From positions 930,001 to 994,000 of the forward strand of contig NC_089563.1 of the NCBI RefSeq assembly GCF_040115645.1: DNA of 64,000 bases, given 5' to 3'. This stretch comes from Euwallacea fornicatus. Lineage: Eukaryota > Arthropoda > Insecta > Coleoptera > Curculionidae. A program made the position numbers and the translations under genes. This document shows positions 46,835 through 60,046 of this stretch, in pieces. Every line of letters starts with the position of its first letter. The first letter of the stretch is position 1. The notes beneath the pieces were generated by a model, which saw only the letters and a program-made list of their open reading frames with translations, had not been told where the DNA came from and did not search any database.

Positions 46835-47891
46835 CAAGGTGTCTCTGAAAGGTCTGTTTAAAATTGTGTCGCATATTTCTGAAGCGAAAATATAACGATT
46901 TAACCTAATTTACTTTAGTCTCGAAGTGGACGGTGTCAAAATAAAGATCGTCAAACTGAAGATCACAAAAGACAAAAAAATTAATTTCTTGGTTTGTAAT
47001 GGTACCAACTGAACAAAATGTCGCATCAGGGGGTTTTATGGACGAGAATTCAGAATCCGTTTACATTTTCGATACATCTTAAAGAGAGCCCTATTAATAC
47101 TGGTCGAACTCTTCTAAAATAAGACATAACTTTTTTTATTCACCCGGTATAAAATTTATTTAAAATAAAATCTACGTTTTCCTACATGTTTTGTGAAAAA
47201 AAAGTATCGTGGTACAAGTCCCTACAGTCATTCCTTCTTGAAATATTTCAGGTTTAGAGTTCGCTGCGTGTCTTGAAAAATAGCTTTGAAGTACATATTT
47301 ACCAGTATAGGATAGCAAAATGAGCACAACAGAAATTGATATAGTCAAATACAAACATTAAGATTAAAAAGAAAAAGATAAAAATTGAAGATTAATTGAA
47401 CGTTTTGAGTTTTTCCGTTTTAATAGTTTAACATGTACCTTAAAGTCGTTTATCAAGACATGCAGCGAACTTTACATTTCAAATATCTCAAGGAAAAATA
47501 TCTATATCGATTTGTACTGAGATACTTTTTTTTATAAAACACGTGGAAAAATACAAATTTAGTCACAAATAATTTTAATACCGGGTGATAAAAAACTTAT
47601 GTAAGTTTAAGGAGAGTTCACATAGCACAACCGTGCCCTCTACAATGTGCATAGGAAATATAAACGGATTCTGTTATCTCGTTCGGAAAAACTTCTCGAT
47701 ACAACATATTGTTCAAATGTTAATATTAAAAACTAACTTATTAACGTTTTCCCCCTGTTTAATCTTCACTTTGACGTTTTATATTTCGAAAACCGTCCAC
47801 TTTTAGTTTAAGGAAAATTGGATTAAATCGTTCTGTTTTCGCTTTCAGAAAGCCGTTATAAATTTTGTACATACCTTTCAGACACACCCTG
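46835..47891. mobile_element. Foldback TA element O, nearly complete palindrome
   Basis: The element is 1057 bp. The left end is CAAGGTGTCTCTGAAAGGTC and the right end inverse CAGGGTGTGTCTGAAAGGTA. Inverted similarity runs almost to the centre: ACGATTTAA, GTGGACGGT, CACCCGGTAT and GTTCGCTGCGTGTCTTG each occur in both arms, giving arms of about 450 bp and a loop near 47290-47440. No transposase remnant. Confidence 0.88.
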
Positions 47892-49186
47892 TGCGTAGGA
47901 TAATAATGAATAATATAGTGAACCATAATAGCGGCCTAGCTCTAATATATAATTTATTAGCAAAATATCCAGCTGGTGACCACTCATCTCCAACAGCCCC
48001 CTGGCAATGTTTCAGGTTAAATTGACATGCAAGAGTAATGGCAATATTGCGGATAACCCGACAATACGTAAACCATTGATGAACAATCGCCTCGTGCTGA
48101 ATCCGACCGTCATTAAACGGACCCTTATTAAATTAATGACCGATTCTTAGACCACAATAGGGTATGATGGTTAAGGGGTGGTTATGTAAACTATGTAGAT
48201 AGGATGTATGCTATCTGGTCCGATAATATTGACAGAATATTACTTTGCTGACTGGTAAACAAAACATAAATCCCAACATAGTTTAGTCAGTCTATCTTAG
48301 TTAAGTCTATGTCTATTCCCTTAAACTTTACCAGGCAATTAATTTAATGAACGTCCCCTTAACGAAATGATAATTTTAATGGCGTTGAAGTTGCTTGTTT
48401 ACGACCTAAACGATGGATGTCTATGACAGATTACCTTCTTCTAATTGTAGTTTCAATTGCAATCAATATTCCTTTGCAAATGGAGGACTCCGACCTTCAG
48501 TTAAATTTGTTTGGATTATTTATTGAAGTTTTGGGACCAGCGATTATTTATTCAGGAATAGCGCCGTTATAGACCTCACTACATGCCTTTTACTCAATGG
48601 TTCTATACGTGCTAGTGGATGAATTTTATATTATGTTTTCGGGTGTTTCTGCTCATTTGTCAAATTCGAGACAAAAGGGAGAAACGGAAAAGGGATGTAA
48701 TTGTATGTATATTTCGTAGGTTATGTGATGGGATCGTTATATGCACACGGACTTTCCGGCTTTGGAAAATACGAAACTGCCGAATAAGCCAAAATGGTAA
48801 CGAATATAATGGATCCAAGATGTACAGAGTCAGAGCTAGAGTTCACAAAACTAGAAATGTTTAAAACTTTGGTAAATACGTTTAATACTGATATATACGT
48901 CTTCATTTAACCCTATTAAGGATTTATACTGCTAAGCAATTTTACCTATCCATGTGGCAAATAGAAAAATACTAGGAATTTTCCAATTCTGCCATGCCCT
49001 TATACCGTCTTTTAATATTAGGTTTTCAGGTAAATAACATTGTACATATATTGAACTACCAATTAATTAAATATGTTTTGTAGCTTCAAAAGCTATTCAT
49101 AGACTAAAACGTCAAATTATTAAAAAATCCTTCAACCGGTTTTTGGGCTATTACTCCAAGACTGAACGTATTCCTTAGTCCGTTTA
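47892..49186. other. Unannotated DNA
   Basis: No gene or repeat recognised; short ORFs near 48619-48864 look random. Confidence 0.45.
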
Positions 49187-49859
49187 CAAGGTGTAACACA
49201 TCATCATGAAGATATTTCAGGGGGTGATGGTACTTGGTAAAATAAGAAGAAAATGCTAATAAATACTCGTGGTCAAAAACGCACCGTTTTTGATATACAG
49301 GATGGCAAAATCTGATTTTTTAGAAAGTTTTTGCTACTTTCTTTCGTGCGTCTAAATATAGGTTAATGAAATTTGGTGTCCCTATGCTTTTTAAGAGCCT
49401 CTACGTGAAAATTTCAAAATAGTTAGTTTCCGTATACAGAGTCTTATGTTTATCTGGGTCATACGCGATTTTTTATTTGTTGACTTTTTTTGGAACATCC
49501 TGTATGGTTTCTAATTTCACATTTTGATTTTTTCTTCGTTTCCTTAACTCTTTGATCTGCTGCATTATTCTCGCATCTTTTACCATTTACGAAAAAATTG
49601 CATTGCTCTGAAGAATTTTGAATAACCTAATGCGTTCTTACCACGTCAGAAACGTTCAAGTTCTTCTCCCAGCAAATTCTCCTATACACTTGAGTGTTTG
49701 TCAGCGATTTCTACAAATCCTGACTCAAAATCCGTTGTTTGCAAGTTTCATTTAGTAATTAAGCAAACTTTAAAAGAAACATCATCCAAAATATCCATAA
49801 TGAACACTTTTAGGAAGAAGGAAATCCACATTTAGTGAGAGGAAATTATTTTCAACGGC

Positions 49860-50340
49860 AGTTTTCTGCAAACATGTGATTATTTAATAGGACCTTTTTT
49901 CCGCCGCCAAGGTCAAATTGAAATTATTATCATTAATTCCTCAAAGAGGATCTTCCTGTCTTCGTAGAAGAGGTATCTCCTGTCTTGATAAAGAAAAAAG
50001 TGGTTCATGCACCATGGTGCGCCAACTCATTTTAATCTGCAAATAAGGGAGTTCCTAACCAAGATTATCGCAACCGTTCCACTGGTCAAGGAGAACCTCA
50101 GCCAGGGTTTCCTACGTCCTCAGATCTGAACAGCCTGGACTTTTTTATTCTGGAGATATTTTAAATCATTGATATAACAGAGCTCAGTTGACATAGTGGA
50201 AAAATTGCGGGATAGAATAGTGATTTCACGTGAAATTATCTACAATATTCCTGACATTTTTGGAAGAGTCCGTCGCTCTATAAGACACAAAGCGGAATCT
50301 GACGTCTCTACAGGAGGATATTTTCAGCAGTTTGTATAAT
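49860..50340 (+). pseudogene. DD41D-type transposase remnant in element N
   Basis: Plus-strand readings: IGPFFLPPRSNGNYYH, FLKEDLPVFVEEVSPVL, then KWFMHHGAPTHFNLQIREFL (the MHDGAPxHF motif, with catalytic Asp changed to His) and GFPTSSDLNSLDFFI (the SPDLxxLD box). The last Asp lies about 41 residues after the His position, the spacing of DD41D Tc1/mariner relatives. Frameshifts and stops throughout. The N-terminal half is missing or unreadable. Confidence 0.75.
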
Positions 50341-50572
50341 TTTGTTTTTATTTAGATTCACTTACTTTTACTGTTCCGTCACTAGTTTGATACATATGAT
50401 TCATTATTAAGAAATGCTTCATATTTCCTCTTGTTTCCTTAACTTCCTTCTTAATATGCATATGCCGCCACCTATGCGAACTTTTCGTAAATGGTGATAG
50501 ATACGAGAATAATGCACGAAATCAAAAAGTTTAAAAAATAAAGAAGGAATTTAATTGAAGGAAATTAATTGT

Positions 50573-50925
50573 TGGAACTTCAACAAAATGCAATCATGAT
50601 GTGTTATGACATCTTAAAGATCTCGTCGAGCTGATTAATTTGACACTTTGTATAACAAGTTTGGTCCACATTTGCCGAAGTTATCGAGCTTCAAAGTTTG
50701 AAAAGTCACAAAAGTTGTGTGTTTGAGCACATAAAGTACTATTTTTCTTGGAAATTCAACAAGATGCAATCATGATGTATTGTGACATTTTCAAAATCTC
50801 GTCGAGCTGATTAATTTGACACTTTGTATAATAAGTTTGGTCCACATTTGCCGAAGTTATCGAGCTTCAAAGTTTGAAAAGTCACAATAGTTGTGTGTTT
50901 GAGCACATAAAGTACTATTTTTCTT
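50573..50925. repeat. Tandem duplication, two 176-bp units
   Basis: Units at 50573-50748 and 50749-50925 match almost throughout, for example CTCGTCGAGCTGATTAATTT, TTTGGTCCACATTTGCCGAA and GTTTGAGCACATAAAGTACT occur in each. It lies inside element N between transposase remnant and right arm. Confidence 0.92.
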
Positions 50926-51260
50926 AAATGTGAAGTCAGAAATCATACAGGACGTTCCAAAAAAGTTAAGGGGCAAAAAATTGCACTGGACCCAGAAAAA
51001 TGTTAGACCCTGTATATGGACACTAATGGTTTTGACATTTTCTAGTAGAGGGTCTTAAAAAACATAGGGATACGAAATTTCATGAAGTTGTTTCTCGGCT
51101 TACGAAAGAAGTTGCAAAAAACTAAAAAATACATCGAACTTCCTCATCCTGCATATTAAAAACGGTGCGTTTTTGACTATGGGTGTATTAGCGCTTTTTT
51201 CTTACTTTACCGAGTACTACCATCCACTGAAATATCTGCATGACGATCTGTTACACTCTG

Positions 51261-52832
51261 TATAAAGCCGTAATACTACGCAGGACAAATCGTCCATGTC
51301 CGTTTTGCCTAGAATCTCCGAAAACAGTCTTGTCTTCAGATACCACCCAAATCCTGATACATTCTTTCACCCTTCGTCGAAATACTTCGTAAAAAAACAT
51401 GTGACTCGTTTCCACGAGAAGTAAAATTGCTGGTCCGAACCATTAAACCCAAACAACATTAGTCATCTTGAATTTTTGATAATCGATTTACCCTGTTTAT
51501 TGACCTTCCCTGTTTTCATATCGCAGTAAAAAATTCCTAGCTTTTAAGGGTTCCTCTTCTCTTCCCAATAAATCTCTTTTAATATATTCGGTCATGTTAA
51601 TATTCCATGGGGTGTCATTTGTCCTAAGTGTCCCTCTTTATCCCGGCATTTATTATGTCGAAATTAACTTGACAATTCTCTTCGAGCCCTGTTACTAGAC
51701 CCGCATTATTCTTAGTAGCTACGTCAAGCGATGGTAATTTATAATGTCCTCCATCATTATTTAGGCTGAAGACGGGCCAACTTCATCGCTTCCCAAATTA
51801 ACCTCATTTTATTAAATTGGACTGCGTTAAAACAATTGTTTCTGAAGGGAACTGTGGTAGGTGAGACAAAGACAGATCGGGAATACTTAAAATTGCGAGA
51901 GATTGTGGGGGTGACGAATGAGTCGGTCAATGCGCCCTTTAAAACGCTGGAAACGACTTAATTTCTTGTTTTTGTCGCAGTCAAAGCTGGAAAAGTTTTA
52001 AAGCAACATAAAAAAGTTTGAAACTTGTGGTACACATGTGGATTGAGGGGACATTCTGGGACTGATAAGAGTGGCCTCCCAGGGAAAATAAGGGATATTG
52101 TGCGACGGGAAGTTTGCAGTACCTCAACTTCTGCCTCTTTCTTTCAACAATACGCTTTAGGTGATCCGTATTGATGGCAAAGTTCATCGTGGTCTTCAGT
52201 TGAGCAATATTTATAGTGAAATTCTTTCCATAGCGTTAACTCTCATAAATGTGATAAAACGTTTGAATTATTCATTTGAATACTATTGCAAAGGCGCTTA
52301 TCCTCAATTCAAAATCTATTTCCCAATTTGTTATTATTGTGCAATTTCAATACGTGTGAGGTAATTAGGAGTTAATTTATGAAATCGCTCAAATGTTATC
52401 GTTTTAATTCCTATAGACATCATTTCCATTGTTTTTGTTCAAACATTAATATATATTCGGGCAGTAATTTTCAATTTAGCTAATTGCATTTCGAAACGCA
52501 TTCATCTGAGCTGCGAGATAATTTATTAATTCGATTTAACGTATAGCAATATATTCGTTTCAATTAAATCTGTAACACCATATACCATTGTGTGTAGGTA
52601 TGAATATTAATTAAACTTTCAACATTCTATATTTCGAGCGAATATTTCAACACATTGAAACGGATATAAAAAGAAACGGATTCAAATTTTTCTCGAATTC
52701 AAAAAATATTCTTCATTGTACGAATCACAGTTTTCAAAATAGGCGAACACACCTCAAAACATTGATGATTGCACCGACAAGGATCGTAGAAACCGCAGAG
52801 GTATGTATAGATGCAAATCATCACCAAATTTA
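51261..52832. other. Unannotated DNA
   Basis: No gene or repeat recognised. Confidence 0.45.
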
Positions 52833-54052
52833 CGAGGATAGACCCAAAAGTACTGCATATAAAATATAAATGGCAATTTTTTGTCAAAAATTTGCCTATA
52901 GTAAAAAGGCCTGACCTTAAAAAGCTTATGTTTAAAGTGCGAAGGTGCTACATTGGGTTCTATTTGTTTTGGAACCGTTTTAAGAGATTTTCCGAACATG
53001 GAAGAAATTAGCCATCGACACATGATTCAAAGCTTTCACTTGAAAGGTCTTAATCAGTCCATCCAACACCAAAATGACGTTAGATTCTACTCTGGGGAAA
53101 TCTGGTCTTTCCTTAACAACTAAAATATATAGGGTGGCAAAGTTTAAACGCAGTTGTACCAGCTGTCAACACGAACTCGACAGTGATCGACCAGATGACA
53201 CTCCAGATATGACCTTTTCAGATATTGTGGCGAAAATCCACAAAATTGTACTAGAAGAGAGGTATTTCAAAAAGTATTGTACATCGTATTTTGACTGAAT
53301 AATTATATATGAGAAAGCTGTGCGCAAAAAGAATAAAAACAACGCCGGGAGGGTGTTTCAAGGGAGTTTTTGGCAAAGTTTCGCAGCAATAAAGCCGACT
53401 TTTTGCGTCGATTCATAACCGTGGATGAAACATGGGACCGTCATTTCACAACTGAGATGAAAGAGCAATCAAAACGATGGATTCAAAAGGGAGAGTCGGC
53501 TTCAAATGAGGCGAAAACTGTTCCATCTGTAGGAAATGTTATGATTTCGATTTTTCTGAATGCGCATGAGATAATTTTTATCGACTATCTTCCTAAAGGA
53601 AAAACAATAAACAGAAAATATCACACACATTTTTTGCAATGTTTGAGGGAAGAAAATAAGGAAAAGGCGACCGCATTTGACAAAAAAGAAAGGCTTGTTC
53701 CATCAAGACAATGCATCAATCCATATTTCAGTCATCGCTATGGAAAAAATCAATCGCCTTGGTTTCGAACATTATCCTCAGCCATCCTATTTGCCAGATT
53801 TAGTCTCTTCAGATTACGATCTATTTCCAAACTTGAAAAAATTGGTTGTTAGCGAGATTTGCCAATAACGAGGAACTGTAGCCCGAAGTTGATGTCTATT
53901 TTGAAACAATCGAAGCTTCTTACTATAACCAAAGTATAGAACATCACTGGGAAAAGTGTGTCAATCTCAAACAAAACTATATTGAGAAATAATGTAATAT
54001 ATTCCCAAATTTGCTTCAAGTGTTAGGTCACGTACTTCTGGAACTATCATCG
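52833..54052 (+). mobile_element. mariner element copy 2
   Basis: The left end is TA|CGAGGATAGACCCAAAAGT and the right end inverse TA|CGATGATAGTTCCAGAAGT. Length 1220 bp, with TA flanks. Subterminal sequence (AAATGGCAATTTTTTGTC and CAAAAATTTGCCTATA) matches the equivalent region of copy 1 at 17627-18727. Carries a transposase pseudogene in the same relative orientation. Confidence 0.88.
52998..53992 (+). pseudogene. mariner (DD34D) transposase, copy 2
   Basis: Nearly full-length relic. ATG 52998 starts MEEISHRHMIQSFHLKGLN (first HTH), then in another frame LDSTLGKSGLSLTT and VAKFKRSCTSCQHELDSDRP with FSDIVAKIHKIVLE (second HTH and linker). The catalytic domain is open from 53370: FITVDETWDRHF (first Asp), then in a shifted frame FHQDNASIHISVIAMEKI (second Asp) and PDLVSSDYDLFPNLKK (third Asp). 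I count 34 residues between the last two, which defines mariner. It ends at TAA 53990-53992. All three Asp remain, but at least three frameshifts inactivate it. Confidence 0.88.
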
Positions 54053-54417
54053 TATGTCTCTTTAATAATCAGAAATACTTTCCGGGCACATAAACAGAAG
54101 TTCAATGGAACTGCTTCTCGATGGTTCATCCACAACAACAGTGGATGTTATCATAGACGATGGCTTAATGGGCAAAAACATCTTCCGGATCTCTCGTCGC
54201 TGACTAGACGAATCCGAGTAAGTTTGCTTGTGCGATGACCAGATTGGTACAAACTACGACGTCATTATGACTGAGTTAACTCTCATTGGGTGTTGAGCCG
54301 TATAAGTTTTGAAGGACTGATTCCGAGGAAGTAATTCGCATATTTTATGAGTTTAGTTGATTAGTCAATCAGAGGGTGGAATAATAAATATGCCACACCT
54401 TTTTCACTACAATGCAC
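54053..54417. other. Unannotated DNA
   Basis: Short interval between mariner copy 2 and element I with nothing recognised. Confidence 0.4.
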
Positions 54418-54887
54418 ATGGAGTTTTAGTGAGTGCAAGCAAAAGGCAATTAGGCGATTGGTAAGTGCAAGAAAGACAGAGTACAGTTTTCCCTTCCATC
54501 GACAACGTTCGATTAGCGTCTTTGACTTCCAAGCAGCAGCTTCATCCGAAGACGTAAAGACGTATTGTATTACGAAAAGAAGTTGTTTTTCAATTGATGC
54601 GCTCTGAAATATAATTTCTATCGAGGTGTTTGTAGAGGTAAAGCGACATTAAAGTTCATCATGGAATTTGTTCTCGAAGAATGTAGTTTACGCGCATTTT
54701 CAAGTATGCGCGTAATTTGCGTCCTCCAAAAACGCGTAGAACTATATCCATCCTCGACTCAACGCGTACTGCTCGTGAGTTCACGACTTTAGCCGATTGT
54801 TGGCGAGAGACAGAAAGACTGTAGCCTGTCTCTCTCGAACTTATCAATCTCCGAATTGTCTTTTGTTTGCACTCACTAAAACTCCAT
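54418..54887. mobile_element. Inverted-repeat element, family I
   Basis: The left arm begins ATGGAGTTTTAGTGAGTGCAA; the inverse of the right arm reads the same for 21 bases and then continues with a diverged ACAAAAGACAATTCGGAGATTG. Arms are about 75 bp or more, ending at the AGACAG-AG motif. No coding content. A second partial copy is at 41459-41562. Ends differ from the CAGGGTG group, so it is a separate family. Confidence 0.7.
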
Positions 54888-57800
54888 AACAGCGAAAAAC
54901 ATACTGTATACCAAACTCGTCAGATTTTTTTGTTGAAGAAGAACCTAAAACACTTAATTGCTATCAAATAATATATTATAAAACAGTCTACTTGCTATAC
55001 CTAAGCCATTGAGCGAACAAAATACTTTAAAATCTATCATTGTAAATAATGAGATAAATGCAACAAAAAAGATTTACACATTTCCTTGCACGAAGCTGCC
55101 CCGGGGGCTGCATTCGACAATCCACTTCTGTTCTGTTTCTACGGTTGAGTGAAGAGAGACCATCTAAAATGAAATGAAAAATGAAAAATGTTTAAATTGC
55201 TACTTTATGAATGATAGTTTCCCAAGTTGTATTTTATAGACATCTAAAAGATACAAGTTACGTATATTTCTAGTCACAATTACTACCCTAATCGAACTAC
55301 AAATTAATGCACCGTACTCAGGTCAAGATTCAAAACTGCAAAGGCCCCTGATCACAGAACAATGGGCGCGCTTGAACATCACAACATGACTTCGTCTTGT
55401 ATACTATAGTATAAGGGGTTCATCTTCTTTTTAATTTCGCACATGAGCTTGTAGGGTTGTGTGGGTGCCTCCACTGGGTTAAACGCTTTACTATGTCAAA
55501 CCCGACCCTGCCTACGGTACCGTAATATAGTCACTATTCTTCCAATGTTACTTTAATATCCACTATAACACTATCACCATATGCACTACTCGGGATTCGT
55601 ATTCAGCTAACACGTATTCATCAGTTCACTTTTCCATGCAAATACACCAAATTCTTCCAGTGAAATTGCATAGATTTTCCATAAATTTTCCATATAATCC
55701 ATGGCCAATTTTAGGGTAATTATTTAGCTATGTTCCACGTTCTAGCATAATTGTTTTACTTTATTGTATTTAGAAAAGTAACAATGGAGGAAGGATTTGG
55801 GAAAAAAATTTTGCTCCTATGATCCTCTCCGTTTAGAAACTTGGTTTGGTGTAAGAGAGACTTTCAACGTCTGATCTCGAAATAACTTTTATTTTGGCCA
55901 ATAGAATCCATACTAAAATACTATAAGAACGTGAAAAATTACTGCACCAAAACCTTTAAAAAGTTTTAACTATAAATGTTTCAACTAAATACTTCGATCT
56001 CACGTTGGTACCTCCGTCTGAAAACATAATTTTTAATAACATCTCACACGTTCAAATCAAATCGTGAAATAACTCAAATCAAAAATTCAAACGGTCTGAT
56101 TAGGTAGTATTAACCACTGTGCAACTGTTGGGATTGCTACTACATAACGCTCTTTCCTTCAGATAACGTAAAATGAGAACCAACGTTATTTTTGCTTCGA
56201 ATTTCAAACTGTTGCACAACTGTCTCCTCAGTTGAATGTGACCAGTGTAAAAGTATTTGGGGTTCGAATTCACGTCAGTTAAGCAACCGTTGAAAATCAT
56301 TAATGGCGCGGTGAGAACAAAACACAGACTTTTAATAGATACTTAATGTTAAACCCTCTTTATACCGAACTTGGGAAGTACTGGGGGAAACGGGTGTAAA
56401 TCCCAAAATCCGTGTCGAAAATTCGACGTTGCCAAATTCCTTCGATGGCTGGCTGAGATTTCATTCAAAAAATGGAGCAAACTAAATGAAAATAACTATC
56501 ACTTAACTTTTAAGGTCGCCTTACTCATTCGTAACGTTAGGTAATATTGGTGCAAACGGGCATAACGCTAAAAGATCGTACCAACCGCGAATTGAGATGG
56601 ATAATTTATAAGGGTTAAGATCAAAGTCAGTACATTGATGCCTTGTATGCACTAAGACTAGAAGCTATGGAAGGGATAAAAATGCTGATCGTGAGTAAAA
56701 GTGCAAGTGAAAAGAAACATATTAAAAGTGGAACTAATGTGACACTATGGATTTCCGGGTGGTACTGTTTCAAGTGGAAATGCATGCCAAAGTTAACTTA
56801 AATTAGATCCACCACCTTTTTCTAGCTGCTTCTTTTGTAAGGTAAACTTTTTCACCCATCTGCTGGTTTAAAATTTTTTTTTTTTTCATAATTTAGACTT
56901 AAAAATCAACGTATGTCTCTTTTATGTCTTACTATAATCTCGGTTGCACAAATGAAACCAGAAACAACGTATGGATAATTAATGTTTACCCACACAGGTA
57001 TTTATCACCCACCCCAACACGCACGCAATTATTAATTCTTCTTTCGTTTTCACATTCTCCTTCAACAAAACGAATGAATTATGAGCAAACCGGCGTTTTT
57101 ACCTCGATTTTCCCCCCTTTTCAACTGTCACATATCTCGTAGCGCGTTACTCCCCTGACGTACCTTAATCTATTTTATACCTTTTTTTGAGGATGCTGAC
57201 CCGCCACCCTGTATTATATCTGGACACTCTTTAACACGCTCAATTGACGATACGGCAAATTTACAAACTTTATAGCGATCGATGAAGAACCTCAAAATTA
57301 AGATGAACATGCTTTATTTCAAAATTAACTGCAAGCTATCGTGATAGTATTGGCAAAAATACGAGAGCCCTCAGGATACCAGCATTCCGAGCCCGATTGT
57401 TGCAAACTTGATTAGGAATTTTGGAACTACTAGTAAATTATTAGCCTCTAATCCAAGCGGAATCCTTCATCTTAAGACCTGAGAAGCAGGAAGTGGGGCC
57501 AATTGTATGGAAGCGGATATCCGGTATAGATAGTTATTAGACTGGAAGTCGCTTCCACCACATAAGCTTTCCAAAGGACATGACAGGAAATTTGCTGCGA
57601 TGCTATACGACTTGAATAAAACATGTTGATGAGCAGCTCATGGCATGATCACGTTTTCTCAAGCGGTGCAAAATGTCTTCAAGTTGTTGATTATTCACTT
57701 TCAAAGAACTCGATATTATTGGACATGCGACCAAGCATCAACAGAAGATTGAGCTAGTAATAAAACGTATTCGCATGTAGCAATTTGCGATCGATTTATT

Positions 57801-58110
57801 GCTTGACTAAACTCCATTAGCATGCCTGACACCATTTCCCTTTTAGGTCTTTGTTGTCGACATATCACATACTCTTAAATTTCTGGAGTTTTTTCTGGAA
57901 AAAAACTATTTTCGGTTTACCGAAGCTAAGTACGTCGTTGAGTAAGTTTATGGCTTGCCCCATAAGAAAGCTAGAATATATCCAAGGCCTTCGGTAGTTA
58001 AGAAAATGGAAAAAAGATAGGAAAAATATTACCTAGTAGATTTCCACATTTATTTAACATAATGCCTAATTGCATGAAGACTAAATTATTGATGTACTGC
58101 CAACTTTATA
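54888..58110. other. Unannotated DNA with weak transposon debris
   Basis: Mostly unrecognised. A right-end motif CACCCTGTATTA lies at about 57205 without a partner. A reading near 57355-57440 (SPIVANLIRNFGTTSK) resembles the HTH-linker of Tc1/mariner-type transposases but is too short to assign. Confidence 0.35.
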
Positions 58111-60046
58111 CAGTGTGTTCGTTTAAAAACTTACCACCCCGAATGTCGTAAAAACAATAATATGTATGAAAGTGCTGAGTAAAGTGGTTTTTCAGGTTGA
58201 AAAGAGAAACACGTCTGACATTATCTGCGTAAACCTAAGGGTCACCCCTTGATCATCGCGCTAGTCGCGCTTGAAAATTTTAAAAGGCACCCCAACCGAG
58301 TTGGACCTTATATTAAGGGTAGTTAAAAGTGCAAAATATCGTTGCATTAAAAAACTCGATCTGTCGAAGCGTTTTCGAAAAATCAAGGAAATATTAATAT
58401 TACGATTTCACATACAAGCGATAAGCTTTCGAATTTATCAGATTTGTTGGCGTTCCTTTCTGTTCAACAAGTAAATAAATGAATGCTTTTCATCACATGG
58501 AACACATTTCATTCATCATTTTCGGGCAGAAACTCACTTTTGAAAGATTTCGTCATTTAGTATTTGTTAAATGGTGTGCGATAGTGTAGCATTAGCACTT
58601 CGATTAACATGGTATATTCCGTTGAAGAAAGCGTGGAAATGGTTTTAATGCACGGTGCGATTCACCTGCGCAGCCCGCGGCGGTTTTCAACCATAAATAT
58701 CCTTACAAAAATATTCCTTATGTCTACGTGAAGCAACTTCTACAAAAATTTACAACGACAGGATCTGTGGCTAATGTAAAACGAAATCAATGAAAGTTTT
58801 GAATGAGGCTGCCATAAATGAAGTGTTGGAGCAATTTGCGCCTGAACCAACCATATCAATTAAAAAAGTGTCTGATCAAACTGGAATTTCAATTGGTTCT
58901 ATTGCAAAAGTGACGAAAATACACAAGCTCCACCTATATAAAATGCAAATTCATCAAGTACTGGCTGAGGATGATCCCGATCACGGAATTGAGTTTTGTG
59001 AAAACATGTCAGCACTGATTACCGCTACTCGAAATCTTGTTAAAAATATCTGTTTCAATGATGAGCGTACATTTTATCAAAATGGTTTTGTTAACAAGCA
59101 GAATTGTCGCTATTGGTCTGACCAAAATCCTCATGCTTTTCGGAAAAGCCGCACCCAGTGGCCTCAAAAAGTTAATGTATCGTCTGGAATATTGGGAGAA
59201 ACGATAATTAGGTCATTATTCGTCGTTGGTAATCTTGATGGTAAAGTGTACTTCAATATGTGCTAGAATTGATTAATCGTCTTGCAACAGAGACCGTAGC
59301 TAGGCAAGTAGATCACAACAGCGATTATCTACTCATCGAACATATTTTGCACCCTCACACCTTCACATTATATCATACCGGTGCGACAATGGCTCTTCAT
59401 GGCCGATTTGCAGGTAGATAGATTGGCAGAAAAGGAGCAATTGAATGGCCTCCAAGGTTACCCGATCTAACACCTCTTTATTTTTCCCTTGAGGTCATCT
59501 TAAATCTGTTTATAAATCGAATCATAAAGACATTGATAAGCTAAAAAAGTCACATAAGTGCAGAATTCTAGAGATACTTTTCAAATGGTCCGATAGAAAT
59601 TCCAAAATAGAGTGTGTTTGTATTTAGTGTAAACTAGAAATCATTATCAATATCTAGTGATCTAAATCTGGCAAAATTACAAGTTTAATAACATTCCCAC
59701 ACATTTGCAACGGTCAACTTGTTTTTAGCCCCATTGGTAAATAACATTAAATCGACTTTTCTTTCGTTTTTCCATGATTTCTCGTAAACACTTTAACAAA
59801 TCGAATTTATTAATGCACCACTATTTTGTACTCTTAATTACCTTTAATATAAGGTGCGACTCGCTGGGATATACCATTTTAAATTTCCAAGTAGGGTAGT
59901 GGGGTGCAAGGGATGCCTATTAGGTTTACGTAGATAATGTCAAACATAATCTCCTTCGCAACCTGGAAATCACTTTACTTAGTACTTTCGTACTTATTTC
60001 TGTTTCTACAATATTTGGGGTGGTAAGTTTTCAAATGAACACACTG
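58111..60046 (+). mobile_element. TA element M, near full-length
   Basis: The element is 1936 bp, with left end CAGTGTGTTCGTTTAAAAAC and right end inverse CAGTGTGTTCATTTGAAAAC, both followed by TTACCACCCC, and TA flanks. Arms extend about 270 bp (GACATTATCTNCGTAAACCTA and ACCTTATATTAA blocks in both). A transposase pseudogene occupies the middle. Confidence 0.9.
58609..59640 (+). pseudogene. DD41D-type transposase in element M
   Basis: ATG 58609 begins MVYSVEESVEMVLMHGA, then with frameshifts NIPYVYVKQLLQKF and TTGSVANVKRNQ (HTH). An open stretch at 58790-59266 covers VLEQFAPEPTISIKKVSDQT (second HTH), ICFNDERTFYQNGFVN (first catalytic Asp, FTDE written FNDE), YWSDQNPHAFRKSRTQW and VNVSSGILGETIIRSLFVV. 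Beyond the stop at 59264 the reading continues as DYLLIEHILHPHTFTLYHTG (second catalytic region, Asp lost) and GRKGAIEWPPRLPDLTPLYF (third Asp changed to Tyr). Clearly inactive, but most of the length is preserved. Confidence 0.82.

Larger units (their letters stand above)
49187..51260 (+). mobile_element. TA element N with transposase remnant
   Basis: The element is 2074 bp. The left end is CAAGGTGTAACACATCATCA and the right end inverse CAGAGTGTAACAGATCGTCA. Arms can be followed for about 370 bp, including GAAGATATTTCAG-like, GGTCAAAAACGCACCGTTTT and a GGAACATCCTGTATG block. Between them are a plus-strand transposase remnant and a tandem 176-bp duplication. Confidence 0.88.

Noticed and set aside
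56255..56280. GGGTTCGAATTC resembling a tRNA T-loop
   Set aside because: No acceptor stem, D-arm or anticodon arm around it; the same applies to GATTCGAATC near 11877.
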